Assembly: GCA_018857735.1 (NCBI GenBank)
Contig: JABMCL010001542.1
Location: 316,001 to 380,000 of the forward strand
DNA length: 64,000 bases
Direction of reading: 5' to 3'
Source: Alviniconcha marisindica
Lineage: Eukaryota > Mollusca > Gastropoda > Provannidae
Below, piece by piece: positions 11,697 through 24,895 of the stretch. The notes under the pieces were generated by a model. The model had not been told where the DNA came from and searched no databases. It worked only from the letters and a program-made list of their open reading frames with translations. How positions within the stretch are numbered: the first letter of the stretch is position 1; each line of letters begins with the position of its first letter. A program made the position numbers and the translations under genes.

Positions 11697-12295
11697 CACT
11701 CTTCACCGGACAGTTGGAGAAAACGTGCAGCTTAATTGATGTCATACAGTGTGTTGGCTTGGGATATGAAGAGTGTGCCAGCTGTTTTCTGATGTTAGCA
11801 GCCATTTTACAAGGGACCAGACTTTCAAGTGTTTGCTCCGGTTGAATTTTATTTCTTTAAAATTATTTCTACATGTTCAAGAGAAATAGCTTGTATGTTT
11901 GGAGTCTCTTGAGAATCATATCTGTGTGTGCTAGTGCATGTACTGATCTTTTTTAAAGCTCTTTTTTTATGAGCTATTCTCCTATAGCAGCTTAAAAACA
12001 CTTGTTACCAGCTTCAAAACCATTAGCTCTGTTATTAATAATGCTATTATTATTATAATTAGACATTTATAATGTGCCTCCACCTGTCAGAGTTTGCAGC
12101 AGCATGAGGCGTGTACAACGGCAGGTAAATCCAACCATACATCTATGGAATAAATGCACACACACATGCACCCATGCACAGACATTTATAATAATGATTA
12201 AGATTTCTTGGAAGGCGCATTTCCCTAAACAACACAGGCTCAGCACAAAGCACCTTACAATACACCCACTCACACATTCAGTAATCCTTGCAGCC

Positions 12296-12296
<1 letters not shown>

Positions 12297-12364
<68 letters not shown>
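12297..12364 (+). repeat. (CA)n microsatellite
   Basis: About 34 uninterrupted CA units in the FKBP8 3' flank. Confidence 0.97.
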
Positions 12365-12369
<5 letters not shown>

Positions 12370-12668
12370 GACATACAGTCTAAGACATAGTCACAGACTG
12401 ACATTGTGACTGACAAACCACACGCCCACTCACATGCATGCTGGCAGTCAAGCAGGTGCTGGTTAATCTTGTTTAACGCCAAGTTGTCTCCAAAGAAGTA
12501 CTGGTAGGGACCGAGATCCCAGGAGGTGGGGGAGGGGAGAGACACCATGTACATAACGCTACACTGTCATCACCAGAATGATTCCTGCATTAAGATGGAC
12601 AGTGATGAGAGCCTTTATGTTTCATTAATTGTATGAGACAAAGTTGCATGACAGTGTCCATAGACCAT

Positions 12669-12762
12669 GAATTTTGAAGAGAGAGGAGAGCTGAAGTGGA
12701 ATCAAACCAAGGTCCTTCTGCTTATCGGCCTATTGCCTTACTGCTAGGCCCTACTGGCTCAT
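12669..12762 (-). mobile_element. Short tRNA-like SINE (family 2), copy 2
   Basis: On the minus strand GGCCTAGCAGTAAGGC is followed by CTTGGTTTGATTCCACTTC and GCTCTCC, the same order as at 4121-4222. Confidence 0.6.
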
Positions 12763-13214
12763 GCAGTCAAGCAGTATAATGCTGATTAAGTAAGAGTAAA
12801 AGGGACAAAATCAGTACAAAGGCAGTACAGTTTGTGTAACCATGCATCGAAAACAAACAAAAACTTACAGTACATAAACAGACTAGCTGAAAGCTAGACG
12901 GAACAGGTGAGTTTCAGCTGAGATCATTTATGCACATGGTATTGTTCTTGTTTGTCTTAGTTTTGTTTAAATAAATTTTAAGTCATGGAGCGAGATTTTA
13001 AAAAAAGAAGACAGTTTCATTCATTGCTAAGTATCAAAGGGACAGTTCATTGTACCTGGTATATCAGTGAAGGAACTGTTTAGATACTGAAGAACAGCAT
13101 TGCAAACAGAACAATATCCCCTTTATTATGTTGATGTATTTTGACTGTAGGACTTGCCAGAAAAGTTGCATATCTGTTTTGGTGGTGAAAAATGTGCAGG
13201 TCACAGCACCAGAT

Positions 13215-13745
13215 GTTACAAAATTAGATCTACACTGACACAGTTGACTCTTACACAACCCCACACCATGCCAGAGTGACACATTTTGGCTCTTATGCAT
13301 TCCCACACAAGACCAATCAAATACATCATCACAAAATTAGATCCACAATGACACACTTGATTCTTGTACAACTCCACACAGCACCAATCAAAGACAATGC
13401 TACAAAATTAGATCCACAATGACACACATGGTTCTTGCGCAGCTCCAAGCAGAACCAATCAAATACAACCTCACAAAATTGGGTCCATGATGACACACTT
13501 GATTCTTGTGCAACTCCACACAGAACCAATCAAAGACAATGCTACAAAATTAGATCCACAATGACACACATGGTTCTTGCGCAGCTCCAATCAAATACAA
13601 CCTCACAAAATTGGGTCCACAATGACACACATGATTCTTGTGCAACTCCACACAGAACCAAAGACAATCTCACAAAATTAGATCCACAACAACACACATG
13701 ACTCTTGCACAGTTCCACACAGAACCAGTCGAAGTACAATACACT
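13215..13745 (+). repeat. About 70-bp tandem repeat, seven or more copies
   Basis: CAAAATTAGATCCACAATGA (or TTGGGTCC variants) and CACACATGGTTCTTGCGCAG recur at about 13218, 13335, 13408, 13475, 13548, 13605 and 13675, alternating with CAGAACCAATCAAA. The overlapping long ORFs on both strands are only this array read through. Confidence 0.85.
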
Positions 13746-13972
13746 GCAGTGCAGGATTTGTTTGTTGGAGGTTGGGTCTACAATAGCACTGAGTAACAGT
13801 ACATGCACTTTTTTTGTCCTGCATTCAGAATTGCAGATTTGTGCGGAAGTTGTAAATGCTTTGCGCATCTAGAGAAAAATATTCTGACTGACACTGTAGA
13901 ATTCGGTGGAAGTGTTTATTTGTTAATATTATGAATCGGTCCATACTGTTAACCTTTGCTTGTGCCTGCTTG

Positions 13973-14215
13973 TTAAAGGGGAATGAAAGCAGTGAAGCTT
14001 CCTGGGCCCTGTTGATAGCATGGAATAAAATAATTTAAATAGACACACCGCAGTTTTTCACCTGATTTCTTCTCCTGTTTGTAATAATCAACATTTGAAA
14101 GTCACACACAAAAACAAAAAACAAAAAACATTACCATGAGTGCTGCCATTTTGTGCCCAGCAGTTGGTATCAGTGATGTCATGAACTAGGCCAGAATGTG
14201 TGGCAAAAGTACCAA
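13973..14215. mobile_element. TTAA-AGGGGA family fragment
   Basis: This starts with TTAAAGGGGAATGAAAG and contains GCTGCCATTTTGTGCCCAGC, both shared with the fuller copies at 40012-40626 and 43111-43850. The right end is missing where the palindromic element begins. Confidence 0.55.
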
Positions 14216-14375
14216 ACTGTAAAAAATCAAATATGAGGATGTACCTCTGGTTGCATTTATGTACCTTGTATTTACTCGCCTGCCAGGTGAGAATTACTGT
14301 AGGTGACTCGGGTGTTTGTTGTTGTGTGTGTGTGACATCTTTCAAGTGCTAATTAACTCCCTTGTGTGTTGATTC
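14205..14375. mobile_element. Palindromic element copy 2, left part (interrupted)
   Basis: Ends with CAAGTGCTAATTAACTCCCT followed by TGTGTGTTGATTCTG. The expected outer end (GAGTGCTCAGGGCCCCATTC and TTCTGTTTCAGATTGTATT) appears only at 15147-15184, after the LINE fragment. The LINE therefore inserted into this element. Confidence 0.7.
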
Positions 14376-15146
14376 TGCATTCATCCTTGACTCAAAACTG
14401 TCCGTGAAGAAGCACGTCATAAAAATCTGCCAAACTGCTTATTTCGAGCTTGAACGCATTAATTCAATCTGCAGGTTTCTCACTGAAGACGCAACCAAGA
14501 CTTGTTACTTCCTATATCCGCTCACGGCTTGACTTCTGCAACTGTCTCCTCATGGGTACAGCTAATTCTGTCATCCAACCTCTCCAGAAAATTCAGAACT
14601 TTGCTGCAAGACTTGTTCTCTTGGCACCCTGTCACCACCACTCAACACCTCTCCTGGAAAAACTGCACTGGCTTCCCATTTTAGAACATATTAAGTATAA
14701 AGTTGCTTGTATGTGTTTCCATGCTATAAGTGGTTCTGGTCCCGCTTACCTCTCTGAACTGCTACATGTCTGCACTCTGTCTCGTACACTACGCTCTTCT
14801 TCTGACACTCGCATGCTGGAAATCTAAATACAAATGCAAGACTCGTGGCTTTCGCACCTTCTCTTGCCTCTGGACCCCACATTTGGAATTCACTCCCACA
14901 AGACCTTAGACACTGCTCAACCCTGTCATCTTTTAAAGCCAACCTGAAAACCTTCCTCTTCTCACAGTATTTCCATCCTAACTAATATCAGTACCCAGTT
15001 TCTGCTACGGTCATTGTGTGTGTGTATGTAAATTGTTTCGGTAGGACTATGCTCTACATGTGTATAGAATATCATATTTAGGTTAATATGTATCGTGTGA
15101 GCGCTCAGGGCATTGATGAGCGCATGAGAAGTGTACATTATTATTA
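14376..15146 (+). mobile_element. LINE reverse-transcriptase 3' fragment (CR1/L2/Jockey-like)
   Basis: Conceptual translation shows ILDSKLSVKKHVIKICQTAY, then SYIRSRLDFCNCLLMG, QNFAARLVLLAP, LEKLHWLPILEHIKYKVACM, GPAYLSELLHV and SLRSSSDTR-like residues. After a frameshift come HIWNSLPQDLRHCSTLSSF and ANLKTFLF. This is the usual thumb-to-end segment of a LINE RT ORF. At least two frameshifts make it a dead fragment. It ends in an ATTATTATTATGA tail inside a palindromic element. Confidence 0.85.
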
Positions 15147-15498
15147 TGAGTGCTCAGGGCCCCATTCTGTTTCAGATTGTATTAAATCTGTTTTTCATGA
15201 GCCAAGCTTTTCCAGCCCTTCATTGATAAAAAGTGAACCAACATGACTGCGCCCTTTGATGTTCAAGTTCAGTGCCAAAAAAGTATGCCCATTAGGTATC
15301 TACTGACAGAAAAAATGAATGAAGCATACAGATGTTGAAAGCCAGCATGCATCATCTCTTTGATTCACCTTTAAATAAACGTTTCCTTGTGCCTGAAAAT
15401 AAGATTCTTAAACAGGAATTGAACAAGTGTTTAGTACAAGCTGCAACTGAATGCTGTACAAGACTGCATAAGAACATGACTGACCAACATCTTTGTCT

Positions 15499-15815
15499 TC
15501 CAACTTCAACATTTTGAAGACTCCGTCACTTTTAATGCATAATGAGTTATTTGGGCATTTTTACAATCCACTGAACTCTAACAGGGACTAATTATGTGAT
15601 CTCTTTTCATGTGTAAACACATGGGGGCCCTCAGTTTACAGTCTCCTCTGAAGGACTTTTTTTAGCGTCTGCATGGACTTTGACTGGAGAAATCTCAAGA
15701 CACTTGCAAAGCTTAGCATGTGACAGTCACCCATTCATGCGGTGACCATGCTTGATTGTGCTCAGTTTGGCTTCCGAGAGCATGCGCTCTCACTTTCTGC
15801 CACCATGTCTCCTCT
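15499..15815 (-). mobile_element. 5S rRNA-derived SINE, copy 2
   Basis: On the minus strand CTCTCGGAAGCCAAACTGAG corresponds to the A-box region of 5S rRNA, and GAATGGGTGACTG about 35 bases later to its C box. The body then matches the element at 311-620 as far as TGAAGTTGGA. CTCTCGGAAGC is close to the canonical 5S block ATCTCGGAAGC. Confidence 0.55.
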
Positions 15816-18744
15816 TTACCTGTGCTTAGGTAATCAGTTTTATTTCATGCTTCAGCTTTCTTTTGTGTGAAATGATCAGTTTGAACAATGCAATCATTAC
15901 TTCACAAGTGCTTGAACACAGGCTTATGATTAATGAAAGATTATTAGAATAATTGTTTTTGTTGCTGGCAGCATTCTCCTTTTGTTTGGATGTTAAAAAG
16001 GAGTGTTTTGCCTTTAATTTTGATGACTATGCAAGAAGTAGTGATTCATCCAAGGTTGATGTATTGTCTTTAATGAAGTCAGGGTGGTGGTATTGGTGCA
16101 AAAGTGGTAGTTGAAAGCACTGTAAGTTAAAGATAAACCAAAGTATTCATATCATTTATGTCAAAGTGAATTTGAATATTGGTCTTTAAAAAACTACCTT
16201 ATTCAATTTCCGACAGCAGTGTGTTAAGATACCATATTATTCTCAAGCCTATTCTGATCAGCAAACTTTAATTTTTTCTCCAGCTACAAAAAGTTAGTCT
16301 GTGCATTGATCAGTGTCTTGTATCAGATTCTTAAATGTAAGCATTTTCCTCACACCATTACACTGAACCTCAGATTTATATATATTATTTTTTTTAAATC
16401 CACACAAAATAATGCATGGTCACAGTGCTAGGTGCACACAGATGCTGTCACAAGATAGTAATAATAATAATGATAATAGATTATTTATGGTACCCCATCT
16501 ATTAAGAGCACTTATAAAAGCCTACAGATGTGTACATTCATCACATTCATAAACACACACACATACACTTGCACGCAAACTGCATGTGCACATGCACACC
16601 CCATACATGTACATGCACACACAGATGCACACACATACACACTAAAAATACAGGCATTAGTAGTGATTACTGAAAGAAAGAAAAATTGACAAAAAAGGAG
16701 GGTTTTCAGTTTTGGATAAGAACGTTCGACACTAGTAACAAAGAGAGGAAGAGAGTTCCAGGTATGATGCCCCCCCCCACCCCCAACCTGCCCCACAAGA
16801 AAAGAAAAAAATTGCACATCAGTACAATCAACCACAGAAACTGCCCAAAAACAAAATAGAGACATAGCACACATGCAAGTGACTATATAAGCAACAAGGA
16901 TGGAATTAATATTGTACACACACACATGCACACACACATACCTTACATCATAAAAAAAGAGATCTTTTCAGAGTGTTGCTACCAAATTGTTTTGCATCTA
17001 CATACTTTCATTGACCTGACCTCTAAGCAGAGCAGCAGCAGCAGTGTGTGTGTGTGTGGGTATAACCCTGCCCATGACCTTTACACAAGGGACAACATAA
17101 TTAGTTTTCAAACATGTTTTCAAGCTTGGCTAAAACATTATGGATGGCATTTTATCAGACATTTTTTTCTTAAGGTGATGAATGTTCAAGGTTTCTCGTA
17201 ACAGTGTAAATGACATTGATAATTTGTTTGGGTTAAGTAGGATTTTAATGTTTATATATATATATATATATAATATGTGTACATATTTAAGTCGTGTAAG
17301 GTCCATTGCATCAGTGATCCTTAATGGCAAGAGAGCATGTGCTATGCAGATAAGTGTTGATTATGTTCATTCTATGTATACTGCATTCCTAGGCTGTTAC
17401 AAAACCTGTCAAATGACAGTAGTTTCAGTGCTTTTTGTGTGTGGTGTGTTTGAGTAGTTCCAACATTAAAGACACAATAAATTGAAATGACTTTTCTGTG
17501 TGTTTGGATTAACCTAAAAGTGATACACATGCTCTAATTTGCTCCTGTTTGTTTACTTTTATATATATATATATTTTTTTAAATTCTTAGCCATTAGAGT
17601 CAGGGGTTGTCCTTAATTTTTCAAATAATGATTTCATAACACATAAACATAAACAGACATTTTTGTTCTAGTTCAGAAAGAGAACATTTATTTTCTGTAC
17701 AGTTTCACGTTATTAAGTATTGACTGTGGCGCACAACTGATGAAGGTTTGACAAGGGATTTTTCTCCCAGGGTTAACTTGCAGTGCAGATTCTCTTACAG
17801 TGTTCGTACAGCAGCCCCAGTGTGCAGTTGCATGCAATACATGCTTTAACACCTGTGCATGCTTTGAAAATTCACAAGAACTGGCAGCCATCCCCTTGCA
17901 TGTGAAATTATAGCATACACTTTGGTCAACCCTTGAAGATAGAATGTAACCATGCAAGTTTCAGGGAACTGAAAATGGTCACATTATTAGCAGATTTATC
18001 TAGAAGAACAGGTGTGTGTACAACTCCACAAATATTAAAAGGAGCAACTCAGAAGAAGTCTACTGCAGTACGGGTGTGAAAAGAAGATAAAAACAACAAC
18101 AACAAAATCGTGGCCCAGTTTTACAGCAATTTATATCGGTCACAATTGTTTTTTTCTATTCTGCTTACAAAATATGTAGATGAACATTCTTTAGCAATAT
18201 TGAGAAGAATTTCTTTTAGCTTTAGACAACTGAATTTAAGTCCCTATTATATTTTGAGTTTGCATAGGACTGACCTTGGCATAAAAAAGATTTATTTTCA
18301 ATTTGCCTTGACATAAAAAAAGAGTGTGTCTTGTACAGGGGAGGGAGTTGACTGAACTGTGTTAACAGGTTCCATTACCCGAAAATGAGACTACTTTCGT
18401 CTGTACAGTGAGATCCAAATGCCAAAGGTTCAAGACTGCTGTATTATCTCACAAGATAAATTAAATCTGTGCATAAAAAGAGCACTTAATTTAATCAGAC
18501 CAATACATGAAGTGCACAAATTTTCATGGTAGATCCCCTTTTCGAGCAATGAACAGACAGACAATGTACAATTGAACAAACAAGAGAAATGAAATTTGAC
18601 CAACTTCCTTTAGCTGGTGATGAAGTTGTTTTTGAAGTATTGCAGAGTATGTCATTTGTTCTTCTTCCACTATGTTCAATATTGGATTGTTCTGCTCCTT
18701 TCTGCATTATCTGTGTGTTTCCTTGCCTCTGGCTGTTAAGCCTT
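15816..18744. other. Intergenic stretch without recognised genes
   Basis: AT-rich intergenic sequence between FKBP8 and USP3. It has CA-rich tracts at 16550-16645 and 16915-16940, a short (TA)n at 17256-17270 and scattered A/T runs. A segment near 16700-16770 (TTTTCAGTTTTGGATAAGAA to GAGAGTTCCAGG) looks repeat-derived but was not matched to another copy here. No exon with conserved residues was found. Confidence 0.5.
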
Positions 18745-18935
18745 CTCTTATCAAAAGGTGACATGGGATCTTTAATGTGTGCATTGATCTCAGTGCCTAT
18801 TGTTCCTGCAAAGGCGAGACGGGCACTTGCGTGACAGCACAAATGTTGAAAACAGCCTCCTTCGCCCCCGTCACATCCGGGACTCAAACTGTGACCACTG
18901 GATTTAGAGTCCAGTGCATTAGCCAACTGGCAAAG
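18745..18935 (-). mobile_element. tRNA-Gln-like SINE fragment with CTA anticodon
   Basis: On the minus strand CTGGACTCTAAATCCAG forms a perfect anticodon stem around the loop CTCTAAA, and CAGTTTGAGTCCCGG is a B box. The arm matches tRNA-Gln (CTCTGAA loop) except that the anticodon reads CTA. The acceptor stem does not pair and SINE-like sequence follows, so this is a tRNA-derived retroposon rather than a tRNA gene. Confidence 0.55.
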
Positions 18936-19750
18936 AACTCCCATTGTTCACTTTGTGGTTCTTTGACAATGCATTTCAGCAACTTCCATGGTCACTTATG
19001 AATCCCCAATAATGTAGAAAATTGAAACTTTGATTCGTGAAGTTGTTCCATACACAATATGCAGTAAGAAGATTATGACATTCCATGTATTCTAAACATG
19101 TGGAACGCTTTCAGCTTAGAGAACATGTACAATGCTTTTAGCTTAAGTACATAATTATAAAGTGAACCATGACAGATCATACAGAGGTCTTCTTTCAATT
19201 GCGCATTTTATGTTCTCTTGGCTGGCAATAAGTTGCAGCACTTGCAGCGGCATACGTGTCAGTGTTAGAGAGTGAGAGAGAGAGGTGTAAAACACATGTG
19301 TGAGTTTGAAAGAAGTTCAAGGTCATCAAACCATGTATGAATGCATAAATGGGTAGAGCTCAAGTGAGATTGTGAGCATGCACAGTTCAAAGAACTGCAG
19401 CATTCCAGGTTAGAGAGAGTGAGAAGCCTGCATGCAAACTTGTTAGATATACACTGACTTGACTGAGCAAACAACAGCCCTGTATTATGAATTATGTGAT
19501 CTAGGCTATCTATGAGTGAGTCAAGTATGCTGGGTCAAACCCGCGGCACAGCTTTATTGGATGAGAGCTTACACAAAAAATGCTCTGAGTTTTACGATCT
19601 TTTTGACATTGTTTGGCTTTGAAATAATAATAAAACTAATATAATCATGGGGATGCTAGAGACTACCACTTGGAAAACAAAACGGGCTTTACTGACAGTT
19701 AATTTAATTGTGGAGTACAAACCTCAAATCGGTATGGTTTGTATATATAT

Positions 19751-19787
19751 CCCCCCCCCCCCCCCCCCCCCCCCCCCGTCCTCCCTG
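19751..19787 (+). repeat. Poly-C tract
   Basis: About 37 consecutive C residues. Length calls in such runs are unreliable. On the other strand it could form a G-quadruplex. Confidence 0.95.
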
Positions 19788-20149
19788 GAAATCATATCAT
19801 GGGTAGCCAGAATCAGAACTAGTTTAGAGCAATACCGAATAGTAGTCAAAATAGCTCTGTTTAAAAAGGCTTTACTACTGGAAGGCTGAAAAAACTAAAT
19901 AAAACAAAAACACACGAGTTCACGTAACAGGGGGAGATAATTCCAATCGAGTGAGAGAAAAGCTTGTTGACAGTGTCACGATTATTTTATAGCTCAGTGG
20001 ATCAAACTCGCATGTCTTTTAGACAGTTTTGATATCATTCTCACACGAGTGGTCTGCTGAGGTAGAAAACTATTGGGATGGGGGTGAACAGGGCCACGCC
20101 TTGGGCATAACTAAAGTTTAAAGTCATACTATATACTATAATGACTGGT

Positions 20150-20153
<4 letters not shown>

Positions 20154-20211
<58 letters not shown>
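20154..20211 (+). repeat. (TA)n microsatellite
   Basis: About 29 TA units upstream of USP3. Confidence 0.97.
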
Positions 20212-20218
<7 letters not shown>

Positions 20219-21057
20219 GCAAAATAATGACCTGGATGCCGGCCGCGCCATCAGGCCGCGATGTGGGAACTCGTCCATTATTTGTGTTAACCATTCATGT
20301 TACCATTGTGGCTCGGGTGTGTATCTTATTTTACCCATGTGTTTTTTCGGGCAAGTATGTTCTAATCTATGATTCTCTCCTCGCCCTCACCGCCCCTCCT
20401 GGCGTTTATTCGAGGGAACCCTGTTCTATTTTAGGAAGTCTTAAATACACGTGACCAAGTTATATTTTTAGATCATTTCCCTCTGGCATCGAATTTCTTT
20501 TCATCAACATTTATGGAAAGGGTACAACACTTTATGCACTCAGATGCCTAATACAGTATTCTTGGCATATTTTGAATTGCAAGTAACATATGGTCATTTT
20601 CTTCGTTATCTGTTTCGTGGATAGTTATCGGCGATGATTTCAATCATCGATGCATAGTACAAGTCACATGATCGGCAAGTAGTTCAAGGAGTTTAACCTT
20701 CCGCATTTTATTGAGTGCATCCTTAAACATTCCGTAAACTTGTTATCATAGATAGCTGATAAATTCAGACTTATTATGAGCTACAGTTTTGCAAATCAGA
20801 CATAAAATGATCGATTTTTCTCGTCTGTACAATCAAACATCTTTGTGCGTAGTAATACCGTCTATATGACCTCTTGCGAGTTTACATGTTTGCCTCCATG
20901 CTGACGAATCAAGCGACTGATTTTTTTCGACAGCTGACTCCAATGTACTGCATACAATTTTTTTGCTTACAGTTGAATACAGAAGGACTGTGTTAGAAAA
21001 GCTCACGCCCTTATTTCGTTTGTATTGCTGTCATATCCCTCCAGTTTTGAATTTTAG

Positions 21058-22233
21058 ATGGAGTGTCCTCACTTGGAAGAATGCGCAAGAATATTGGAAC
21101 CAAACTTGCAAACAGAAAATAATCCACAGGAATTCGTCTGCTCAGGTACGTGTTTGACTTGGATATAGACCGTTTTTATCATTTTCGTGAAAATTTATGT
21201 TTTGATTTTTCTATTTAACTGGAAGCGTCTACACACTTTGCTCGTTAATATGTAACCGTCATTTGGGAAATCTGTTCTGCCTGTTCCATGTGGCTTTGTC
21301 AATGTTAGGCGCCGTTTCCCTCGTTTTTCCTGTCGTTGAATAAAGAATCAATGGAATTTTGGTACCCTGCAAGCCAGTGCCAGTCTGGAGGAGGTCAGCA
21401 CACATAATTATCGCAGAATAATGAAATTTGGCCAGACGAACAGCTGCCAACATTGCTGATGTGACCATCCTTATTCTTTTGTTTCGAGTATGACGCAAAG
21501 CTACCCTATGACTGAAGCAGCCAGATAGAAGGAAAGTAAGCCAGATTCAAACATTATATTTACGAGGAAATTCCCTCTGATTTTTTCAGAAAGACTTGTG
21601 TCCTTTTTTTCTGACTTTAAAACGAAAATGGCTGTGTTGTATTTTCAGTGGAATGAAAGCAAAGGGAAGCAAGCGCGCTAAATCTCGCACTGAGCGCGAT
21701 TGTTTCCCTTCGGGCTAGTGCAGAATCGTGCCAATCATTTTATTTTCGTGCCAGCTATGGAATGTTTAGAGAGTCTATGGTTTTGCCATTAGTTCTGTGT
21801 ATTAATGATTGGGAATGTAGTAGGAAACCTGCCTCCTACCCCTAATTTCAAGCCCCGTACTCTCCCCAACCTATCTCGTTCCACAACCCCCGACCCCCTT
21901 CCACCACTTCCTCTGGTCCGCGCACCACTACAATTCGCTCTCAATCTCATTCAGCAAGTCACACCAGTGATAACGTCAGAAACATCAGAATATCGAAGTT
22001 GGACATTTAATGGAAGCAGAAGAGGAAGGCAAAATCGGTTTACTTTGTGCTGTCCAGCATTATCAGGAAGAACGGAAGTTGTCTCAGTTGTCTGTACATT
22101 ACCAGGAAGAACGAAAGCGTATACATTAGTCATTATTAAGAACCAAAGTGTTTCAGTCTGGCTGTAAGCCCCCGTCCTCATTCAACATTTACACCGCTAA
22201 CTGAGGGACTTGGAGGAGAGATCTCATTCACAC

Positions 22234-22295
<62 letters not shown>

Positions 22296-22699
22296 TGACA
22301 TGCACACCCAAACACACATGCATACACATTGTATGCATGGCAGCATGTACACACCATTTATCACTACAGTTGCCATAGGTGCTTTGTTGCCTGTTGGTGG
22401 TCATTTTTTTAAATATTTTTTATTAAACAGTTTTGCATTAAACTAATTTAAAGTATCCAATGTTAGTTGTTTCTGCAGAACTATATTACAAGACTTAGAC
22501 TAGAGTCCTTCACAGCATATTTGAATATGTCTTTTATTTTATTCTGTTGCAGTTTGTAACACAGAAAAGAGTCCTTGGATATGCCTACAGTGTGGAGTTG
22601 TTAACTGTGGAAGGTATCCTTCAGAATTCAATTCATTAACTTTATAGATATATTCATCCCACAAGTGACAATTCTGTCAGACAGACTGGATAGCTATTG

Positions 22700-22746
<47 letters not shown>

Positions 22747-24853
22747 ATTGTTATATATATATATTGGTAATGAACTATGACATAACTGAAAATAATACCA
22801 AAATCTGAAACAGAACAAGGCCCAGAGTGCTCATGCAGAATCAACACACAATGGAGTTAATTAGTTCTCGAAAGTCATCACACAAGCACAGCAACAAAGA
22901 CCTGAGTCACCTACAGTAACTCATACCTGGCATTCGTGGTGCTTGTGTGTCAACTTTTGAGTGCTAATTAACTCCCTTGTGTGTTGAAAATAATGCCGTT
23001 TACATGACTTAAGAATATGCAAGGTCTTCAGATGACACTCTTACTGGAGACTCGCTTGATTTCGCACTAATGGCAGTCAGGAACAGGGTACTGGATAGTC
23101 TTAATCTTATGGACTAGCCACTACTGACTGTGTGCCCACCTGTATTGCCTTCGTCTGTCACAGTTGACTGCCCATGTGAGACTCGGACAGGCCTACAAAC
23201 CCCAGTGCATGTTTTGCAGTCCTGACCCCTATACAGCAAAGCACAGACACAGCACTGGCCTCAAGGAACCATGCTTGCAGACAGATCTGTCTAAAGATGG
23301 TCTAGTACTAGTAGAAACAAGCACCAGCTTAATCAATACCATCAAGCTATAGAGTGGATGCCTGAGGACAATTGTGAAATGCTGAAGAGCAGCAACACAC
23401 TTATCAGTATCTTCACCCACAAAATTTGTTTTGTGCTAATGCTGACTCAGATTTGGAAGGCCTCTTGGGGCTTGAAAGTTGAATCCATCTCTGTTTTATC
23501 TGGAAATTCAAAAGCTTAGGCCATTTACATGTTCTGTCTCAAAATAAATCACAGGGACATTTTAGAAACCAACAGGACATGTATGATCATGTTGTCAGTT
23601 CTGAAATATAAGTGGTTAAAATTTAATATGCATTATTCTTTTTCTTCTGGGTAATGCAGGTACAGAAAACCAGTCTCACATGGTCATGTTGTATGGTCTT
23701 ATACATAGTTATACTGCAACAAAATACACAGTTTAGCTCAAGCCTGCATTATTGATTCTTGAAGGGTTTGTAGGTAACTGTGTGTGTGTGTGTGTGTGTG
23801 TGTTTAAAATGTTGCATTGTGATCATTTAAAACGACATTACTAATTTAGTATATAATTAAACTTTTAGATTAGGGAAAAGTGCAAACTGATGCAGTATAC
23901 ATCATTAAAATGTTGATTAACACTAATCTTTTACTACGCTTTTCTCGTCCAAGATTCAACAAATTTACAGGCAGCAGGGCACACTGTCACCACTTCAGTA
24001 AAGTGACATCAGTAATTCAAGCAATTCAAGTGGACTTGCAGGAACACCAATCCTCTAAATCGCAGGACCATTGCCTCCGTAAACACTGGCATGTTACTTA
24101 CCCACAGGCAACTTAGAAAGCACAGGTTTGTTGCCTGAAAAGTGACAGTGACAGTGAAACTGTAGCCTACTGGACAAGGGTGTTGGGTAACAGCAGTTGC
24201 CCACCCCTGTATGGTCACTTGTTACTGGCCATCCAATCTATGTTCTACACTTATGATTTCAAACAAAGAATCATAATTCATATCATGACCTCGCTCCCAG
24301 ACTCCCAAAATTATGCTTGCATTACCCTGGCAGCTGCTTACTGCTTTTTTGTTTTCTTCTGTGACATCATATTTGCTGGGAAAATGAACATGTCGGATGG
24401 TGGACCTGTGTAATATCTTTTGAGGGGAAGTATTTTCCAATGAGTTGACATAAATTTATAAAGCAACATTTATGCCTGTCAGTGTCACATTTGTGCTGTG
24501 ATTGTGAAGTAGGATTTAATTATTTTTTTTTTAATCAAATGAACATGGCATATATTTGTAAACATTGCCTTCGTTGACCGACTGGGCAAAACAATTGTTT
24601 GGACATCATGACAATTAGTGAAAAAGTTTGGGATGTTTTGAAGACATGTCATCAGTCCAGTGACCAGTGACTGATGCTCTTAATCTTATGATTCATGAAT
24701 CCCTGCCACCATCACATGTGGCAGCAGCATACGTATCTGTATTGTAAGGTCTGTTTATCCTGGCAAAGCATTGGCAAGAGCCTGGTCACTCCCAGTGACA
24801 CAAACCTCTGATGAAATGCCAAGTGAATGACAGGCAGCCTGTAACTTGCCATG

Positions 24854-24895
<42 letters not shown>

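Larger units (their letters stand above)
11697..13200. other. FKBP8 3' UTR and flank
   Basis: This starts at the FKBP8 stop. An AATAAA at 12149-12154 is a possible polyadenylation signal, but the true end is unknown. It includes a (CA)n run at 12297-12364 and a tRNA-like SINE at 12669-12762. No coding exon is recognised. Confidence 0.5.

Noticed and set aside
21805..22167. 120-codon plus-strand open frame
   Set aside because: It lies in USP3 intron 1 and has no recognisable domain or splice-site support.
23164..23352. Cys-containing open frame after an AG
   Set aside because: No phase-compatible place in USP3 and no recognised motif.
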